Positions 1 through 8,664 of a stretch of DNA of 64,000 bases are shown one piece after another. Positions within the stretch are counted from its first letter, which is position 1. The number at the start of each line of letters is the position of its first letter. The notes beneath the pieces were generated by a model that saw nothing but the letters and a program-made list of their open reading frames with translations, was not told where the DNA came from and searched no databases. Both the position numbers and the translations under genes were made by a program. Location of the stretch: contig DHOU01000040.1 in assembly GCA_002409745.1 (NCBI GenBank), positions 61,092 through 125,091 on the forward strand, read 5' to 3'. The DNA comes from Bacteroidales bacterium UBA5382 (GTDB taxonomy: Bacteria > Bacteroidota > Bacteroidia > Bacteroidales > Dysgonomonadaceae).

Positions 1-1287
1 TGCCAGGTGTACGATTTCAACCGCATCAGCATCACGGACATTGTCGAGCATTTGCAATATGTCGCCAAACAAGAGGGGGTAGAAGCAGAGCCCGAAGCGC
101 TGAATATCATCGCCCAAAAGGCCGACGGCGGTATGCGCGATGCATTGTCTATCTTCGACCAAACGGTTAGCTTCACGCAAGGGCACATCACCTACAAAGC
201 CGTCATCGAAAACCTGAATGTGCTGGATTACGAATATTATTTCCGGCTTACAGACGCCATTCTCGCCGGCAGCGTGGTCGATTGCCTGCTTATATTGAAC
301 GATATCCTCAACAGCGGATTCGAAGGACAGTATATCATCAGCGGCATCGCTTCGCATTTCCGAGATGTTTTGGTCTGCAAAGACTCCATCACGGCGCAAC
401 TGTTTCAAGTCGGGGCTTCCATACGGCAACGCTACATCGATACGGCCAAAAAATGCAGCGTCGGGTTCCTTTACAAGGCCATCGAAATTGCCAACGACTG
501 CGACCTGAGCTATCGCTTCAGCAAAAACAAACGCTTGCTGGTGGAACTGACGCTTATCCGCTTGTGCCAATTATCGGAAAGGAAGGGAACCCAAACCCCG
601 TCACATCCTGAAGACAAAAAAAAAGAGCTGAAACCGATCTCCGTACCGGATAAGAAAGAATCTTCCGCGTCTTACACGCCACCCATTCCGGAAATGAGCC
701 GGCAGCCAGCCGTTTCTGCTTCGAAACCGGTTGCACAAGCATCTCCCCAACCCAAAGAAGAGCCGGTAAAGGCGGCGGAAGACAAGAGCGTTCCGCCCGA
801 AGCCGCAACGCCTCTCAAAAAGAGAACAGTCTCGCTCTCGGGCATGGGCATATCCATTTCGTCGATGGGCGAAAAAAAAGAGCCGGAAAAACGGCAAGCG
901 TTCTCCAATACGAAACAGAACGGGTCCGATTTATTTTCGGAAAAAGAATTAATTCGCAACTGGAAAGAGTTTGCCGATAACTTGCACGAAGAAAAGCTAT
1001 TGCAAAATACGATGTCGCTATACATTCCCAAAATGCTAAGCGACACGTTATTTCAAGTCGAAGTAAATACCGAAATCAATAAGCAATACTTGGAAGACAA
1101 CAGCTTGGATATCCTGACGTTTTTGCGTGAAAAACTGCATAACGACGACATCACCATGACCATTAAGATTTCGGACCAAAATGTGATCAAAAAGCCGATG
1201 ACCTCCCATGAAATCTTCGATGAGATGGTGCAAAAAAACCCTTCGTTGCAAAAACTATCGGACGAATTCGGACTGGAACTGAGTTAG
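1..1287 (+). CDS. dnaX: DNA polymerase III subunit gamma/tau, 3' part (partial)
   Basis: This is the C-terminal part of the clamp-loader subunit that loads the sliding clamp and organises the replicative polymerase. The reading frame is open to the first base of the window, so the N-terminal ATPase domain with the Walker motifs lies outside. The visible part begins in the AAA+ lid (CQVYDFNRIS, then GGMRDALSIFDQ, the typical DnaX sensor segment). It continues through the helical collar to about residue 195. A low-complexity Pro/Lys/Ser/Glu linker follows to about residue 305, then a C-terminal domain of about 120 residues of the tau type. The gene ends convergently with the TonB-receptor-like gene, and the two stop codons overlap by 4 bp. 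The family call is firm. The true start cannot be seen. Confidence 0.95.
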   Translation, partial: CQVYDFNRISITDIVEHLQYVAKQEGVEAEPEALNIIAQKADGGMRDALSIFDQTVSFTQGHITYKAVIENLNVLDYEYYFRLTDAILAGSVVDCLLILNDILNSGFEGQYIISGIASHFRDVLVCKDSITAQLFQVGASIRQRYIDTAKKCSVGFLYKAIEIANDCDLSYRFSKNKRLLVELTLIRLCQLSERKGTQTPSHPEDKKKELKPISVPDKKESSASYTPPIPEMSRQPAVSASKPVAQASPQPKEEPVKAAEDKSVPPEAATPLKKRTVSLSGMGISISSMGEKKEPEKRQAFSNTKQNGSDLFSEKELIRNWKEFADNLHEEKLLQNTMSLYIPKMLSDTLFQVEVNTEINKQYLEDNSLDILTFLREKLHNDDITMTIKISDQNVIKKPMTSHEIFDEMVQKNPSLQKLSDEFGLELS

Positions 1288-3776
1288 AGCGCTGCTTTCA
1301 CCGTCAAGACTATTTCCCGAGGGCGAATGCTTCTTTGCGTCGAATACACCGACAAGGGATTATAGGAGGTATAGGTATAATTACGATGATTCAACACATT
1401 CTTCCATTGTAATTGTATCGTTATCCTGTCCATCTTATAAGAAGCCGAAATATCCATAAAAAGAAGATTGACCGCATTGTCACGAGTGATTTCATTGCGA
1501 ACATATTCACCCGCAACAGACGCATCGAACCGGCGTTGCATATAGTAGAATGAAACCTTGTGGTTCATATTCCACAAACCGTTTAATGCTCGATGATTAA
1601 ACGACGATAAATTTCGCTGCAATTCGCCGTTGTAGTCGATTTCGGTATGATGGGAGGGCGATAGGCTGAAAGCCGGCTTCAACAGGAGTGTATGAAAAGA
1701 ATAGGGCAATAACTCGCTCTCGCGAATTTGCGCAGACCGATTGTATCCGTACGATGCCTCGAGCGATACCTTGGTGTTTATATCGAAGAAGCCTTTCGAG
1801 ACAATCGTATTTATCGCGTAAGCCGACTCGACATGCGGCGTATAACGGCGCGTCCACCGGAAGACATTGTCCTCGACGCTTTGTTCGAAGGTATGATTTA
1901 CCCTGCTATGCGACGCAAGCCAATCGATCGTCACAAAAAACTCCTGCAACGTATTTTTATACTCCGCGCGCAACGTATAAAGCTGTTTGACAGTAGTGGG
2001 TATGCCGGTTTCATTTTTGACGACGGTACGGTAATCGGTAAAATACGAGTGCCGGTAAAATGCCGTTATATCGTTTAATTCTTTCCTATACTGTGCCGAT
2101 AGACGGGCGTTCCACGCATAATTTATTTTATAATCCGTCTTGAAATGAATTGCCCGAAGGAACAACGGTTCCCGATTGTCCGGAAACAAAACAGTCTGTA
2201 AAGGAATCGACAGATTGAATTTAAGAGAGCGAAGCAGATACTCGTACGCGGGAGTCGCCCACAAACGATGATGGGTCTTCAAGTTATTAAAATCGATGGA
2301 AACTCCTGCCGTATAATGCTGGGCTATTTTTGTTTGCCGGATGATCCAACCCGATTCGGCATGCGCATAAAAGCCTTGCAACGGCAAAGGTTGTTCGCGC
2401 CGGTTGAAATCCAAACGTTCGCGCCGCCGCCAGTACCCGACAAGGGATTTCAACTGAAACACGTTTCCGCCGGCCGACGTGCGGGTAATACTGAAATTAT
2501 CCAGTAAGGCAATCGCTTTATCGCTCTGCCGCTGCGCAACCTTATAGCTACCCGAAATGCCGGTATTCACAAGATTGTTTTCGAAATGAAAATCCAGTTT
2601 ATTCCGCAAATAATGCGTCGAAGCATTGTCTTCATAATCGGCCGATAAATGTAATTGCCCGCTTTTCAAACGACTATTTTTATTTTCTTCAATTGTCAGG
2701 GTATCCTCCGGATTAAAATAGGTCGTAACGGAATTGGTTTGCTGCATAATGTCATCTTGCGTGTAAAAGACATTCACCTTTAACCGCGAATCTCCGCCCA
2801 ATCGATACAAACGGTTGCCCGTAGCGACGGCGGCATCATTAAAAAGCCACCGCCTTTCCTTCAACGGTGCGGTAATGGTGCTCGACGGCAACAAACGATA
2901 ATCCGGCAGTGCAAGCATATCGTCTATCCCTTTGTCGGCCTCCCGGGTAATGCCGTTTCCGGTATCGGACAACTTTAATGCATAAAGGGATTGGCTTTTG
3001 CGGGCAATCTGCAAGGCATTGGCTTCGGCTTCATATAAAAAATCATCCGCTGAAAAGCCGGCCGCAACGTTGGGATTGAAATTCCATTTATCTTTGAAAC
3101 TGTCTTTGAGTTTGATATTGATATCGGCTACATCGCTCGGGACCTTTCCTGCCAACGATTTAATGCGTTGATGATTATCCAATACTTCCACTTCTTTGAC
3201 CGACTGTGAGGAAAGATTGCGGCTCACGCTTTTGTAACGGCCGTCCATCAAATCCAATCCTTCCACATACATCGTCCCGATGGCTTTGCCCTTGTATTGA
3301 ATGTCTCCGTTGTCGGAGACCTGAATGCCGGGGAGGCGCTTCATTAAATCTTCGACCGTTTTATCGTTTTCACGCAGGAACCGGGAGGCATCATACCGTA
3401 TCGTGTCGCTCCGCCCCCATATCCGGCCGGGACGAATGGTGACTTCCTTCAGCCGGATAGGTGAAGATACCATCTGAACAGAAAACACCCTCCGGTTACC
3501 GATCCTCTCCGAGAAAGGCGCATAACCCATTAACGAAACCGAAAGGGTAAGCGTATCCGGTGAAATGTTCAACGGGACGGAGAACTCTCCTTTTTCATTA
3601 CTGAAAGAAAAAGCGATCGTTTGCCCCCCTTTCAATACAAGCGCAGCAGCAGCAGCGTCGAGCGGTTCACCGGTTTCGGCATCCCTTACGGTGCCGGAAA
3701 GCGTGTGCTGGGCATTCCCCCGAAAACAACAGGAAAATGCCCCCACGCATAAAAAGCAGAGTATTTGTTTAACCAT
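1284..3776 (-). CDS. TonB-dependent-receptor-like outer membrane beta-barrel protein
   Basis: An 830-residue outer membrane protein. It has a signal peptide (about residues 1-22, ending ..GNAQ) and a carboxypeptidase-regulatory-like Ig domain (about 25-105, GTVRDAETGEPLDAA). A plug-like segment follows (about 115-230, with KRLPGIQVSDNGDIQYKGK and EVEVLDNHQ), then a long Tyr/Asn/Arg-rich beta-barrel with an aromatic C-terminal strand. No clear TonB box precedes the plug. This architecture is the outer membrane beta-barrel group often found beside GLPGLI proteins, not a SusC. Its start codon overlaps the stop of the upstream GLPGLI gene (TAATG), so the two are probably translationally coupled. 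Substrate unknown: transport of a peptide or metal complex is possible but unsupported. A sensor kinase/response regulator pair starts divergently upstream and may regulate it. Confidence 0.85.
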   Translation of the reverse strand: MVKQILCFLCVGAFSCCFRGNAQHTLSGTVRDAETGEPLDAAAAALVLKGGQTIAFSFSNEKGEFSVPLNISPDTLTLSVSLMGYAPFSERIGNRRVFSVQMVSSPIRLKEVTIRPGRIWGRSDTIRYDASRFLRENDKTVEDLMKRLPGIQVSDNGDIQYKGKAIGTMYVEGLDLMDGRYKSVSRNLSSQSVKEVEVLDNHQRIKSLAGKVPSDVADINIKLKDSFKDKWNFNPNVAAGFSADDFLYEAEANALQIARKSQSLYALKLSDTGNGITREADKGIDDMLALPDYRLLPSSTITAPLKERRWLFNDAAVATGNRLYRLGGDSRLKVNVFYTQDDIMQQTNSVTTYFNPEDTLTIEENKNSRLKSGQLHLSADYEDNASTHYLRNKLDFHFENNLVNTGISGSYKVAQRQSDKAIALLDNFSITRTSAGGNVFQLKSLVGYWRRRERLDFNRREQPLPLQGFYAHAESGWIIRQTKIAQHYTAGVSIDFNNLKTHHRLWATPAYEYLLRSLKFNLSIPLQTVLFPDNREPLFLRAIHFKTDYKINYAWNARLSAQYRKELNDITAFYRHSYFTDYRTVVKNETGIPTTVKQLYTLRAEYKNTLQEFFVTIDWLASHSRVNHTFEQSVEDNVFRWTRRYTPHVESAYAINTIVSKGFFDINTKVSLEASYGYNRSAQIRESELLPYSFHTLLLKPAFSLSPSHHTEIDYNGELQRNLSSFNHRALNGLWNMNHKVSFYYMQRRFDASVAGEYVRNEITRDNAVNLLFMDISASYKMDRITIQLQWKNVLNHRNYTYTSYNPLSVYSTQRSIRPREIVLTVKAAL

Positions 3777-4636
3777 TAATTCAATTCTATCGGATTATAG
3801 GGATTGCTCAATTTTTTGATATCATTCCCCATTTCATCCTTTACGGTAACCGTTACGTTCGGTGCATTTACTTTTATATATCCCTGCGGATCGGCGTTAA
3901 AACGCTCATGCTGCTTGTTCAAGTCCTTCCGGGAGACCTTTCTACGCGAGGTTTCCGAAATTTCAATCAGGGAAGAAGCGCGGTTTTGCTCGATGCCGGT
4001 ACACTCGAAGCGGTAATGCTTGTGCGTATCTTCCGCTTTCAAAATTAATCCCGGCAATCCGTGCAGTTTCCATGGCCCGTCGCTACGCGGAATGTCAAGC
4101 GTAAACCACACTTCGTAGTCGCGGCCGTAAAGGCCGCCCGTCGCTTTGCGGCACGAATAACCGCAGACAGTCATCGTATCGGAATGAATTGTCCATTCTA
4201 TTTTCGGCATCGGTTCTTCGACCACGAAATTATCCGTAGCAACACGGTCGAGCAATGTCAATCGCCCACGGGGATAATTTTTATAAATACGGTGTGAAAT
4301 CGCACCGAAACCATATTGTCGCAGATGGTCGTTAATGGTTTGTTGCGACGCCTTCGCCCGAATATCCGCACGGAGTACGGAATCGGCTATAAAGGACGTA
4401 TAACTGTAATATTCCGATACATTCCTCCCTACCCGTAGCATCATCGTCTCTTGAGTGAGGTTATCAGGATTCTTTGTATCTTCCACGAAGGAAACAGCGT
4501 ACTGTATCGAAAAAACAAGCGAATCAAGCGGTTGCAATTTAGCTCCGTACGAACTGAAATCGGCAATCGTGATACGCTGCCCGAACACGGTCAGGCCAAT
4601 CGAAAACAAGGCGGTAAAAAACAAAATTCTTTTCAT
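3776..4636 (-). CDS. GLPGLI family protein
   Basis: A 286-residue exported protein of the GLPGLI family, named after the motif seen here as HGLPGLIL (about residue 200). It begins with a clear signal peptide (MKRILFFTALFSIGLTVFG, cleavage before Q20). The ATG at 4636 is chosen over an upstream in-frame start at 4684 because a -7 promoter element lies at 4655-4662, which would put the longer start upstream of the transcript. GLPGLI proteins are restricted to Bacteroidota and usually sit beside an outer membrane beta-barrel receptor, as here. Their biochemical role is unknown. Two cysteines (in CGYSCRK) precede the motif. The gene is first in a two-gene operon with the TonB-receptor-like gene. 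Confidence 0.88.
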   Translation of the reverse strand: MKRILFFTALFSIGLTVFGQRITIADFSSYGAKLQPLDSLVFSIQYAVSFVEDTKNPDNLTQETMMLRVGRNVSEYYSYTSFIADSVLRADIRAKASQQTINDHLRQYGFGAISHRIYKNYPRGRLTLLDRVATDNFVVEEPMPKIEWTIHSDTMTVCGYSCRKATGGLYGRDYEVWFTLDIPRSDGPWKLHGLPGLILKAEDTHKHYRFECTGIEQNRASSLIEISETSRRKVSRKDLNKQHERFNADPQGYIKVNAPNVTVTVKDEMGNDIKKLSNPYNPIELN

Positions 4637-4654
4637 AAAGCATCTTTTTTCGGA

Positions 4655-4662
4655 CAAATATA
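4655..4662 (-). promoter_or_regulatory. -7 promoter element for the GLPGLI/receptor operon
   Basis: TATATTTG on the minus strand matches the Bacteroidota -7 consensus TAnnTTTG. It lies 18 bp before the ATG at 4636 and implies a very short leader. Confidence 0.6.
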
Positions 4663-4759
4663 CGCTCTCACCGGTGGCCGGCAACGAATTTCATATTACT
4701 GAAATATTACTCCGGCAAAATTTGTCCGGAAAAACCCCTCCGGTCTTTGTGTGAACGCG

Positions 4760-4767
4760 TATCTTTG
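4760..4767 (+). promoter_or_regulatory. -7 promoter element for the sensor kinase
   Basis: TATCTTTG matches TAnnTTTG. The ATG at 4790 lies 22 bp downstream. An alternative GTG at 4751 lies upstream of this element and is therefore rejected as the start. Confidence 0.6.
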
Positions 4768-4789
4768 TTCCGAAATCAATAGAATCGGT

Positions 4790-6358
4790 ATGAAATCGGG
4801 GAAAATAAAATTAATTTGGTCGTTAAGTATCACGGCAGCATTGTTCATGATACTTTTACAAGGATATTGGTTATACAATCAATACCGGTTTGCGCTCGAA
4901 AAATCGGCAGATGAAGTAAGCGCTCAAACGTTATCGGCTTGGGACGACTATAAGGCATGGCGAAAAGCAAAACTAAAAACTCAACGCGAAAATTTGAAGG
5001 CCTATAATACGAATTTGAATCAAGAGACATATACCCTCTATCTTTCCGATTTAAAGAAATCGACCACCGATTGGACTATTTCCATCAATACCGTCAAGAA
5101 TCCGGAGAAACCCGCGATACAACATTCGCGGGACAGCATTGATGACCCGCAAAAAAAGACCGAATATCTCCTGAAGGAAATCAATAAAAATCTGCTTCTG
5201 ACGGATACAATAACGACACTACAAAAAGATTCCACAACGAAATGGAAGGAAAAACTATTCGAAACAGACTCCACGCTCTCGACCGTTTTCCGTTTCAAAA
5301 CCGCGGAAAATCAGAATCTGGTTTACGATGCCGTGGATGTATTTCTTGCCGATATGAATTCACCGTTTAAAATAAGCGATATGGATAGCTTAATACAACA
5401 AAAAACAGGCAATACGGGAACCCGCATCGACACGTTATCGCTGTCCGGCGATTCGGTCTTATGGCTACCGAAAACGATTAAAAATCTGTCGGTGATAAGC
5501 CCTTCGGTTACCGTGGTGATTCCTTACAATATCCTGAAAAGAAAGATTGCAAACGTAAACGTTCCGCTGGTTCCCGCCCGGATAATCAAAACCATGGCGA
5601 TTCAAATCATTGTAAGCATGATTTTCCTTATCGTACTGATCGTCTGCTTATCGCTTCAGATACAAACTATTTCGCGGCAACAGCGCATCGGCAAATTACG
5701 GCAGAATTTTGTCAATACGACGATTCACGAATTGAAACGTCCGATACAGACTTTGAAAACCATTGTTTCCTATCTTCAACATTCTGTGTCGGGAGAATCG
5801 GAAATGCTGAATAATGCCCGTATCGAAACCGATAACCTGACCTCTTATCTGCAAAAACTCCGCGACGTAAACCAGGCGGAAACGATGAAGGAGAGTTTAC
5901 TCTTTTCGTTTTTCGACTTCCCGGCGCTCTTGAATGATTGCGTAGAAAATATACGAAGAAACACGGAAAAACCTCTCCGCATCGAAAGGCCTATCTCCCA
6001 TGCGCCCCTTTTCATAACCGCTGATAAAACGGTAATGAGTAATATCATTATCAATCTGTTGGAAAATGCCGTAAAGTATTCGGGCGACGAAGCGACGATT
6101 CGCTTCCGTGCCGAAAATCGGGACAATCATTTATTTTTCAGTATATCGGACAATGGAATCGGAATTGCCCCCTCGGAGCAAAGCCATGTTTTCGACCCGT
6201 TTTTCCGCTCGAAGAATGCATACGTAACATCCCTTCCCGGAATGGGATTGGGATTGAGCTATGTAAAGATGGCCGTAGAAGCTCACGGGGGAACTATCGA
6301 AATACAATCGAAGCCCAATAACGGCACAACCGTCACCGTAAAAATACCGCAGCAATGA
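4790..6358 (+). CDS. Two-component sensor histidine kinase (RprX-like)
   Basis: A 522-residue inner membrane histidine kinase. The N-terminal membrane segment (about residues 8-28) is followed by a periplasmic sensor of about 230 residues with no recognisable fold. A second membrane segment (about 270-290) leads to the HisKA domain, with phospho-accepting His313 in HELKRP; many homologues have HELKTP. The ATPase domain shows the N box (NLLENAVKYSG), G1 (DNGIGIAP), F box (FDPFFR) and G2 (GMGLGLSYVK). It overlaps the response-regulator gene by 4 bp (ATGA), so the two are co-translated partners. Domain order resembles Bacteroides RprX. Divergence from the GLPGLI/receptor operon suggests that operon as a target. 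This is inference. Confidence 0.9.
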   Translation: MKSGKIKLIWSLSITAALFMILLQGYWLYNQYRFALEKSADEVSAQTLSAWDDYKAWRKAKLKTQRENLKAYNTNLNQETYTLYLSDLKKSTTDWTISINTVKNPEKPAIQHSRDSIDDPQKKTEYLLKEINKNLLLTDTITTLQKDSTTKWKEKLFETDSTLSTVFRFKTAENQNLVYDAVDVFLADMNSPFKISDMDSLIQQKTGNTGTRIDTLSLSGDSVLWLPKTIKNLSVISPSVTVVIPYNILKRKIANVNVPLVPARIIKTMAIQIIVSMIFLIVLIVCLSLQIQTISRQQRIGKLRQNFVNTTIHELKRPIQTLKTIVSYLQHSVSGESEMLNNARIETDNLTSYLQKLRDVNQAETMKESLLFSFFDFPALLNDCVENIRRNTEKPLRIERPISHAPLFITADKTVMSNIIINLLENAVKYSGDEATIRFRAENRDNHLFFSISDNGIGIAPSEQSHVFDPFFRSKNAYVTSLPGMGLGLSYVKMAVEAHGGTIEIQSKPNNGTTVTVKIPQQ

Positions 6359-7038
6359 AACCTTCCGTAAAAATTCTTTTTGCCGACGATGACTTCAAAT
6401 ATTCGCGCTTACTAAAAGAGTTCCTCGTGCGAAACGGTTACGATGTAACGTATGCAGGCAACGGACGCATCGCATTAGATCTTTTCGATAAAGTAAATCC
6501 CAATGTCGTTCTGCTGGATGTAAATATGCCGGAAGCGAACGGCTTTGAAGTGGCTGAAGCGATTCGCAAGAAAAACGCCAAAGTACTTATTTTTTTCCTA
6601 ACCGACCGTAGCGACAAAACCGACCGGTTAAAAGGCTTCCAACTAAAAGGGAATGATTACCTCGCCAAACCCTTTTATCCGGAGGAGTTACTGGCGCGGA
6701 TAGAAGAGCGGTTGGGACATGCTTCCGAAACGGTACAACGGATTTACAAAGTGGGCAATACGTCGTTCCATTACACCTCCAACGAACTCATCACCGGAAA
6801 TACCAAGACCATCATTACCTCCCGTCAGGCCGATATATTGCGCCTTCTGATAGAAAGTATCAACGAAACGGTAAGCCGAGACTTGCTGCTAAACACGGTT
6901 TGGGGCGCCGACAATTATACCAATTCGCTCGCATTGAATGTGCAAATAACCTATTTGCGACGCGCGCTACAACTCGATAAAACTCTGAAAATTATTTCGG
7001 TCGTGAAGAAAGGATACATGCTCTGTGAAAAGTTATGA
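6355..7038 (+). CDS. OmpR-family response regulator (RprY-like)
   Basis: A 227-residue DNA-binding response regulator. The receiver domain (residues 1-120) has the acidic cluster D11-D13, phospho-acceptor D55 in LLDVNMPE, the switch Thr in FFLTDRSD and the conserved Lys in YLAKPF. A C-terminal winged-helix OmpR/PhoB DNA-binding domain (about 130-227) follows, with WGADNYTNSLALNVQ and YLRRALQ. Its ATG overlaps the stop of the kinase gene by 4 bp. The partner kinase is therefore known from context, but the regulon is not. It ends 18 bp from the convergent pyridoxamine kinase gene and no strong terminator is visible between them. Confidence 0.92.
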   Translation: MKPSVKILFADDDFKYSRLLKEFLVRNGYDVTYAGNGRIALDLFDKVNPNVVLLDVNMPEANGFEVAEAIRKKNAKVLIFFLTDRSDKTDRLKGFQLKGNDYLAKPFYPEELLARIEERLGHASETVQRIYKVGNTSFHYTSNELITGNTKTIITSRQADILRLLIESINETVSRDLLLNTVWGADNYTNSLALNVQITYLRRALQLDKTLKIISVVKKGYMLCEKL

Positions 7039-7056
7039 GCGCCACCTTCCTCCCAC

Positions 7057-7896
7057 TTAATCCTCCCCTATCTGATGCAAGTATTCCTCGAGAGGAATGC
7101 CGCTGAATGTATCGGGATTATCTTTATTGAGCCAAATCAAGCGGAAAACCGTTTCGGCGGCTTTTTTTACCGCATCTTGCAAGGCAAATCCCTGTAGTTT
7201 ATAACTGACCAGAAACGAAAGGAAAATATCGCCCGTACCCGGAACGCTGCAAGGGAGGTAGTCGAACGGAACCGTAAAGTACGCGTCGCTTTCGCGGTCA
7301 TATCCGCTTACGCTATGAGCGCCCGTAACGTCATCCACAACGCTCGTAATCACCACCGAACGCTCTTTACGGCCTCTCAACCGGTCGATGATTTCGCGTA
7401 ATCCTCCGGCATCGATGGTTCGCGCGCCCACGAAACGGCCGGTAAGAAAAGTAGCCTCGGTGAAATTCGGGACGATGAGGTCGGCCGCTTCAATCATCGA
7501 CCGCATATAATCGACCGTATCCACCGCTATTCCATTATAGAGCTTACCGTCGTCGGCCATAATCGGATCGGCCGCAACATACAACTTGGGATTGAGCGCG
7601 CGTTGCTCCCGGATATATTCACAAATGATTTTCACCTGCTTGCTCGAAACCACAAACCCCGTACAGATACAATCATGTCTGAAATTCAATTTCCGCCACA
7701 CCTTCAACGTGTTTTCCATATAGGAAAACGTGTCCAACATGGCATAATCGCCATAATTGAACGTATTCGAAACCAATGCCGTGGGCAGGTTGTACGTCGT
7801 AAATCCCAAATGAGAGAAAATGGGAAACATGGCCGACAGCGCCACCTTGCCGTAACCCGGCAAATCACTGACCAAGAGAATTTTCTTTTTATTCAT
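7057..7896 (-). CDS. Pyridoxamine/pyridoxal kinase
   Basis: A 279-residue cytoplasmic PfkB/ribokinase-superfamily enzyme predicted to phosphorylate pyridoxamine or pyridoxal in the vitamin B6 salvage route to PLP. Visible landmarks are the N-terminal strand (ILLVSDLPGYGKVALS), the substrate segment with NTFNYGD, the DPIMADDGKLYNG metal/ATP region, VPNFTEATFLTG, and the catalytic anion hole with its base Asp in GTGDIFLS. The ATG at 7896 is preferred because an upstream in-frame start at 7944 overlaps the -7 promoter element (7944-7951). Length fits PdxK/PdxY proteins. Which vitamer is preferred cannot be read from sequence. Confidence 0.88.
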   Translation of the reverse strand: MNKKKILLVSDLPGYGKVALSAMFPIFSHLGFTTYNLPTALVSNTFNYGDYAMLDTFSYMENTLKVWRKLNFRHDCICTGFVVSSKQVKIICEYIREQRALNPKLYVAADPIMADDGKLYNGIAVDTVDYMRSMIEAADLIVPNFTEATFLTGRFVGARTIDAGGLREIIDRLRGRKERSVVITSVVDDVTGAHSVSGYDRESDAYFTVPFDYLPCSVPGTGDIFLSFLVSYKLQGFALQDAVKKAAETVFRLIWLNKDNPDTFSGIPLEEYLHQIGED

Positions 7897-7943
7897 AATC
7901 GTTTCTGATACCGTCGTGTAATAGCGGTGGAAAATAGTTTGCA

Positions 7944-7951
7944 CAAAAGTA
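7944..7951 (-). promoter_or_regulatory. -7 promoter element for pyridoxamine kinase
   Basis: TACTTTTG on the minus strand matches TAnnTTTG. It lies 47 bp before the ATG at 7896 and decides that start. Confidence 0.6.
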
Positions 7952-7984
7952 CGAAATAAACGAAAAAAACCAAGTGAATCGGCT

Positions 7985-8265
7985 TAAATGGATGCCTTCC
8001 CGGACGGCGGATGACGGGTTGGAACACGCATAGTAGCCGGTGCGCCTATCATAGTATCCGTTCAAACCACAATATTATTCGTTTTGGCTATTGAAGTATC
8101 TGTTTAGAGAATAGTTGTAGCCGCTCAAGTCAGGGAAGGAGCCGGAGGGTATATCTTAGCAACCGGTATAGCCATTTTTATAGCCGTAGAAGCCGGTATA
8201 TTCACCGTTTTAGCTGTTTTATCATCCGTAATGCCCCTATATGCCGTCGTAAATCAAAAATAAAC
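7985..8265. repeat. Degenerate repeat-like tract, possibly decayed coding sequence
   Basis: The 411-bp stretch between the pyridoxamine kinase and HTH genes contains no intact gene. Most of it is a quasi-repetitive tract in which words such as TAGCCG, AGCCGGTAT and TATCCGTT recur at irregular intervals. In one minus-strand frame it reads as a Gly/Tyr/Asn-rich peptide interrupted by several stops (for example NGEYTGFYGYKNGYTGC and NGYYDRRTGYYAC). In one plus-strand frame it reads as a Val/Ile/Ala-rich peptide with a single internal stop. It may be the remnant of a short repetitive protein gene or simply a degenerate intergenic repeat. I recognise no family. Confidence 0.35.
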
Positions 8266-8267
8266 GG

Positions 8268-8275
8268 TATATTTG
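8268..8275 (+). promoter_or_regulatory. -7 promoter element for the HTH/M15 operon
   Basis: TATATTTG matches TAnnTTTG, 32 bp before the ATG at 8308. An in-frame GTG at 8275 overlaps the element and cannot be the start. Confidence 0.6.
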
Positions 8276-8307
8276 TGCATCGAACAACCTGTAAAATGTT
8301 TTGCAAT

Positions 8308-8664
8308 ATGCTTTATTATAATTTAAAACCCATCATGAAGCTGCGGGGAATCAGCCACCCATATTCTTTCCTGGTAAATGCAGGTTTCAGCCCGAAAATA
8401 GCCCAGAAGATTTCCGGCGGGACGATGCGCAGCCTCCGGATGAGCCATGTGGAACGCCTTTGCCTCGCGCTGATGTGCGAACCGAATGACTTGCTCGCAT
8501 GGAAACCCAATCCGGAGGGTGTTTACCCTGAAAATCTGCCACTCTATAACTTGCAGCCGGCGGAAGATGAAACGATGAACCTCCATAACACGCTGCTGAA
8601 GATGCCGTATGACGAACTGAAAGCGCTTACACAGAAAATAAAAGAATTGAAAGAGGAAGAATGA
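8308..8664 (+). CDS. Small helix-turn-helix (XRE/Cro-like) regulator
   Basis: A 118-residue cytoplasmic protein. Residues about 5-65 form a Cro/C1-type helix-turn-helix (NLKPIMKLRG, SFLVNAGFSPKIAQKI, SHVERLCLALMCEPNDLLAW). A Pro-rich link and a short charged helix end the protein (LKALTQKIKELKEEE). Such short HTH proteins are common in Bacteroidales, and I know of no defined regulon for them. The ATG at 8308 fits the usual family N-terminus and lies 32 bp after a -7 element. It overlaps the following M15 peptidase gene by 4 bp (ATGA), so the pair is probably co-translated. Control of a cell-wall peptidase by this regulator is plausible but inferred. Confidence 0.8.
   Translation: MLYYNLKPIMKLRGISHPYSFLVNAGFSPKIAQKISGGTMRSLRMSHVERLCLALMCEPNDLLAWKPNPEGVYPENLPLYNLQPAEDETMNLHNTLLKMPYDELKALTQKIKELKEEE

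Noticed and set aside
4751..4789. Upstream GTG start for the sensor kinase.
   Set aside because: It precedes the -7 element at 4760-4767, so it would not be transcribed; the ATG at 4790 gives a normal N-terminal membrane anchor.
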